This document shows, one piece after another, positions 4,566 to 7,050 of a stretch of DNA of 7,050 nucleotides (position 1 is the stretch's first letter; every line of letters begins with the position of its first letter). The notes beneath the pieces are model-generated. The model saw only the letters and a list, made by a program, of their open reading frames with translations, ran no database searches and was not told the DNA's origin. The DNA comes from Methanobacteriota archaeon (GTDB lineage Archaea; Thermoplasmatota; E2; DHVEG-1), in contig CAIYYQ010000317.1 in the NCBI GenBank assembly GCA_903930505.1, positions 1 to 7,050 on the forward strand, written 5' to 3'. A program made the position numbers and the translations under genes.

Positions 4566-6926
4566 TTATCCCATCGTATTCCAAATCGTATTCTTCCAAC
4601 ACTCTCGAAGAACAGATATTTTCAAATCAATTATTTTTTTCTTATTATCAGTGATAATCAATGACGATCCTTGTACTTGACCAATCAACATAAATGATAT
4701 GTTTTTCTTTGCAATGAGTTTTTCAAAGTCTTTTTGTTTTTCTTTTTTCACTTCAGCAATCCAGCGAGTATTTGATTCAGAAAACAGTTTGAAATCAGTA
4801 CGCAAACCAGCTCCAATCTCGGTGATATCAATGTGAGCGCCAAGATTTCCACCAATCGCCATCTCAGAAAGGCACACTGCGATACCGCCTTCGCTGATAT
4901 CATGACACGCTGCAAAATATTTATTATCGATCGCAGAGAGAACCCCATCTATACAGGTTTTAAGAAGATTCACATCAGAACGAGGAACCATTCCACCATC
5001 TACATTCACCAAATGATAATATTCAGAACCACCCAGCTCTTTCTTGGTTTCATTCCCAATAATATACACCAGGTTTCCTTCTTTTTTGAAATCCGTTGTT
5101 ACACAATTTCTTATATCTTCCACGATGCCGATCCCCATGAGCTCTGGTGTCGGTGGCACTACACTTTTCAAAGATTCGTTGTACAAACTCACATTTCCTG
5201 ATGCAAACGGTAACTCAAGTGCACGAGCCATCTCACCAAGCCCGCGACAGGTCTCGTAGATTTCACCCATACGCTCTGGTTTCTCAGGGTTCCCAAAATT
5301 CAAACAATCTAACAGTGAATCAGGTCGTGCACCAACTGCAACAAGATTCCTGCACATTTCATCCATCGCAGCACAGGCGCCCCAATATGGATTCAGCGCC
5401 ATAAATCTGGGGTTGACATCAGCAGTGACTGCAAGTCCTTTCCATGAATTCTCTAGTGGTTTGATTACCGCAGCATCACCATGGGATTCGTTATTCATTT
5501 TACCTTGCAACGGTTTAATGACCGTGTTCCCGCGAACCTCATGATCATACTGGCGGATTACCCACTCCTTTGACGCAATATTTGCTGAAGAAAGAATTTT
5601 TTGTAGCGATTCCTCAAGATCAGGCATGGAAAACGATTTCTCATTTTTTTCAACTGTTTCTGGTTTTGGTAACACATATGGACGGATACACGTATCATAT
5701 ACAGGCCCACCTGTGAGAAACTCAAGATCCATCTCAAGAATCCGCTCACCCTTAAAAAAGACGCGGACAATTTCATCGTTGATTACGCTACCAATCGGTG
5801 CTGCGAACACATCCCATTGTTTGCAGATATGCAACACCTGAGGCACATTCTTTGGGTCAACCATAAGCATCATACGCTCTTGGCTCTCTGAAACCCAGAC
5901 TTCCCATGGTTTCAAACCTTCTTCTTTTAAGGGGACGTTGTCAAGATGAATTTCTGCACCAAACCCGGCAGTATACGCAAGTTCTCCACATACACAAGAA
6001 AGTCCACCGCCACCAAAATCCTTCAACCCCTCAAGAAGCCCTTTGCGGTTAATCTCAAGCGTTGCATGAATCACAGGTTCTTTTGTGATTGGGTCACCAA
6101 CTTGCACAGCAGAACGGCTGCTTTCTTCACTTTCATCGGTGAGTTCCGCAGAAGCGAATGTTACACCATGAATGCCATCTCTCCCTGTCTTTCCGCCAAC
6201 ATATACGTAGACGTTTCCAGGTGCTTTCGCTGCGCTGTGCACAAGCTCATTTTTTTTCAAAATACCTATACAGCCAACGTTAACAAGACAATTCCCCAGA
6301 TAACCAGGATGAAAATACACCTGACCAGATATCGTAGGAATTCCTATGCGGTTCCCATAATCACGGATTCCATCAACAACCCCTTTGAACAGATACCGAG
6401 GGTGCTTTACTCCTTTCAGAAGCTTTTCTGCCGGGTAATCAAGTGGACCAAAAAACAAAGGGTCAACAAACGCAATAGGCTGTGACCCCATACAGACGAC
6501 ATCACGGACGACACCGCCAATACCAGTTGCTGCACCACCATACGGCTCAATCGCCGAAGGATGATTATGGGATTCAAGTTTCACACAATAATAATAATCC
6601 TTATCAAACTCAATTACACCTGCATCTTCTCGTGCAGCGATTTTCTTCTCTGCAACCCCGAAGATATATTGCTTTAAAGGAATTTTTGATGATTTATAAC
6701 AGCAATGTTCAGACCAGGCTTGACCAAGCGCCTGAAGTTCCACATCAGTTGGTAATCGTTTCTTCTTTTGAAAATACTCCTTAATTCGCTTCATTTCATC
6801 TAAGGCGAGCGCAAGACCAAACGTACTACTAATTTCCTGTAACTCAGAATCATTTGCAGAAAACACATCTATTTCATATAAGTCAAACGGTACATTCTTT
6901 TTTTTCAGGAGATGATCAATACTCAT
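4566..6926 (-). CDS. purL: Phosphoribosylformylglycinamidine synthase, large subunit PurL
   Basis: PurL catalyses the ATP-dependent conversion of FGAR to FGAM, step four of de novo purine synthesis, using ammonia delivered by PurQ through a PurS-bridged complex. At 786 residues it is the small form that needs PurS and PurQ. Motifs are complete: QAWSEHCCYKSS (70-80, with H74 as the likely catalytic His), KLESHNHPSAIEPYGG (116-131), the glycine-rich GGKTGRDGIHGVTFASAE, FGGGGLSCVCGELAY and, in the second half, AVTADVNPRFMALNPYWG and SGNVSLYNES. The ATG at 6926 is preferred because GGGGAG (6940-6935) lies eight bases upstream; an ATG at 6947 would add MIWGVPP but has no ribosome-binding site. The gene follows purS by 34 bases and is surely cotranscribed with it. 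purQ is not downstream. The 3' end faces the GAF gene, with the C/D sRNA encoded just beyond the stop. Confidence 0.97.
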   Translation of the reverse strand: MSIDHLLKKKNVPFDLYEIDVFSANDSELQEISSTFGLALALDEMKRIKEYFQKKKRLPTDVELQALGQAWSEHCCYKSSKIPLKQYIFGVAEKKIAAREDAGVIEFDKDYYYCVKLESHNHPSAIEPYGGAATGIGGVVRDVVCMGSQPIAFVDPLFFGPLDYPAEKLLKGVKHPRYLFKGVVDGIRDYGNRIGIPTISGQVYFHPGYLGNCLVNVGCIGILKKNELVHSAAKAPGNVYVYVGGKTGRDGIHGVTFASAELTDESEESSRSAVQVGDPITKEPVIHATLEINRKGLLEGLKDFGGGGLSCVCGELAYTAGFGAEIHLDNVPLKEEGLKPWEVWVSESQERMMLMVDPKNVPQVLHICKQWDVFAAPIGSVINDEIVRVFFKGERILEMDLEFLTGGPVYDTCIRPYVLPKPETVEKNEKSFSMPDLEESLQKILSSANIASKEWVIRQYDHEVRGNTVIKPLQGKMNNESHGDAAVIKPLENSWKGLAVTADVNPRFMALNPYWGACAAMDEMCRNLVAVGARPDSLLDCLNFGNPEKPERMGEIYETCRGLGEMARALELPFASGNVSLYNESLKSVVPPTPELMGIGIVEDIRNCVTTDFKKEGNLVYIIGNETKKELGGSEYYHLVNVDGGMVPRSDVNLLKTCIDGVLSAIDNKYFAACHDISEGGIAVCLSEMAIGGNLGAHIDITEIGAGLRTDFKLFSESNTRWIAEVKKEKQKDFEKLIAKKNISFMLIGQVQGSSLIITDNKKKIIDLKISVLRECWKNTIWNTMG

Positions 6927-6934
6927 AGGTGGCA

Positions 6935-6940
6935 CTCCCC
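6935..6940 (-). promoter_or_regulatory. Ribosome-binding site deciding the purL start
   Basis: GGGGAG on the minus strand, eight bases before the ATG at 6926. The competing upstream ATG at 6947 is preceded by TCTCCTAC, which cannot pair with the 16S 3' end, so this site supports the shorter PurL. Confidence 0.6.
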
Positions 6941-6960
6941 AAATCATGTAGGAGACATTT

Positions 6961-7050
6961 TTATTTTTGTTCGCTTATTTCTATTTCATAAACATGAACC
7001 ACTGGGTTTGTGAGAAGACGCTGACACATCTGTTCCACATCTTTTTGAAC
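6961..7050 (-). CDS. purS: PurS, C-terminal end (cut by window edge)
   Basis: The last 29 codons and the TAA (6963-6961) are present; the gene begins beyond base 7050. The reading EQMCQRLLTNPVVHVYEIEI matches the C-terminal helix and final strand of PurS, where a (C)xxLLxNPVIxxYxIE pattern is characteristic. PurS is a small dimeric protein of about 80-90 residues that bridges PurQ and PurL in the FGAM synthase complex. It directly precedes purL on the same strand, which supports the assignment despite the short fragment. Confidence 0.9.
   Translation of the reverse strand, partial: VQKDVEQMCQRLLTNPVVHVYEIEISEQK

Noticed and set aside
5946..6485. Long plus-strand ORF opposite purL
   Set aside because: It is an antisense shadow of purL with no recognisable domain; the purL frame carries continuous family motifs across it.

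Overview
The window reads as chromosomal DNA from a euryarchaeal-type archaeon that carries bacterial-type gyrase. This rests on a canonical archaeal box C/D guide RNA, an EndoQ-family repair nuclease, PurL with a separate PurS, TATA-like boxes without bacterial -35/-10 patterns, and the start of gyrB. Base composition looks moderately AT-rich, with A/T-only stretches confined to intergenic DNA. Gyrase-bearing methanogens and Thermoplasmatota are plausible hosts, but the sequence does not decide between them.

Layout. The left edge (1-312, minus) is the first 104 codons of gyrB. Behind it is a roughly 320-base non-coding stretch with an AT-rich set of inverted repeats (460-524). Next comes a small three-helix membrane protein on the minus strand (636-893). 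Across a short divergent promoter region lies a large plus-strand gene (1012-2703) for a secreted Vps62-like domain joined to five C-terminal membrane helices. It is followed on the same strand by an EndoQ-type PHP nuclease (2760-3989) and, 20 bases later, a GAF protein of the free methionine-(R)-sulfoxide reductase type (4010-4456). From the right edge the minus strand carries the end of purS (6961-7050) and all of purL (4566-6926), which converge on the GAF gene.

The most informative element is in the 109-base convergent gap between the GAF gene and purL: a complete box C/D sRNA on the minus strand (about 4460-4525), with C, D', C' and D boxes all intact. Its D guide is complementary to the anticodon loop of tRNA-Leu(CAA), and the N+5 rule places the methyl group on wobble C34. 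Its D' guide matches a tRNA T-arm-like sequence.

Functionally the window holds purine synthesis (PurS/PurL), DNA topology (GyrB), repair of deaminated DNA (EndoQ) with a likely thiol redox partner (GAF), tRNA/rRNA modification (the sRNA) and two membrane proteins of unknown role. No mobile element, CRISPR array, rRNA or complete tRNA was seen. Apart from the guide RNA, and possibly the Vps62-membrane fusion, this is an ordinary housekeeping region; no defence or other novel multi-gene system is apparent.
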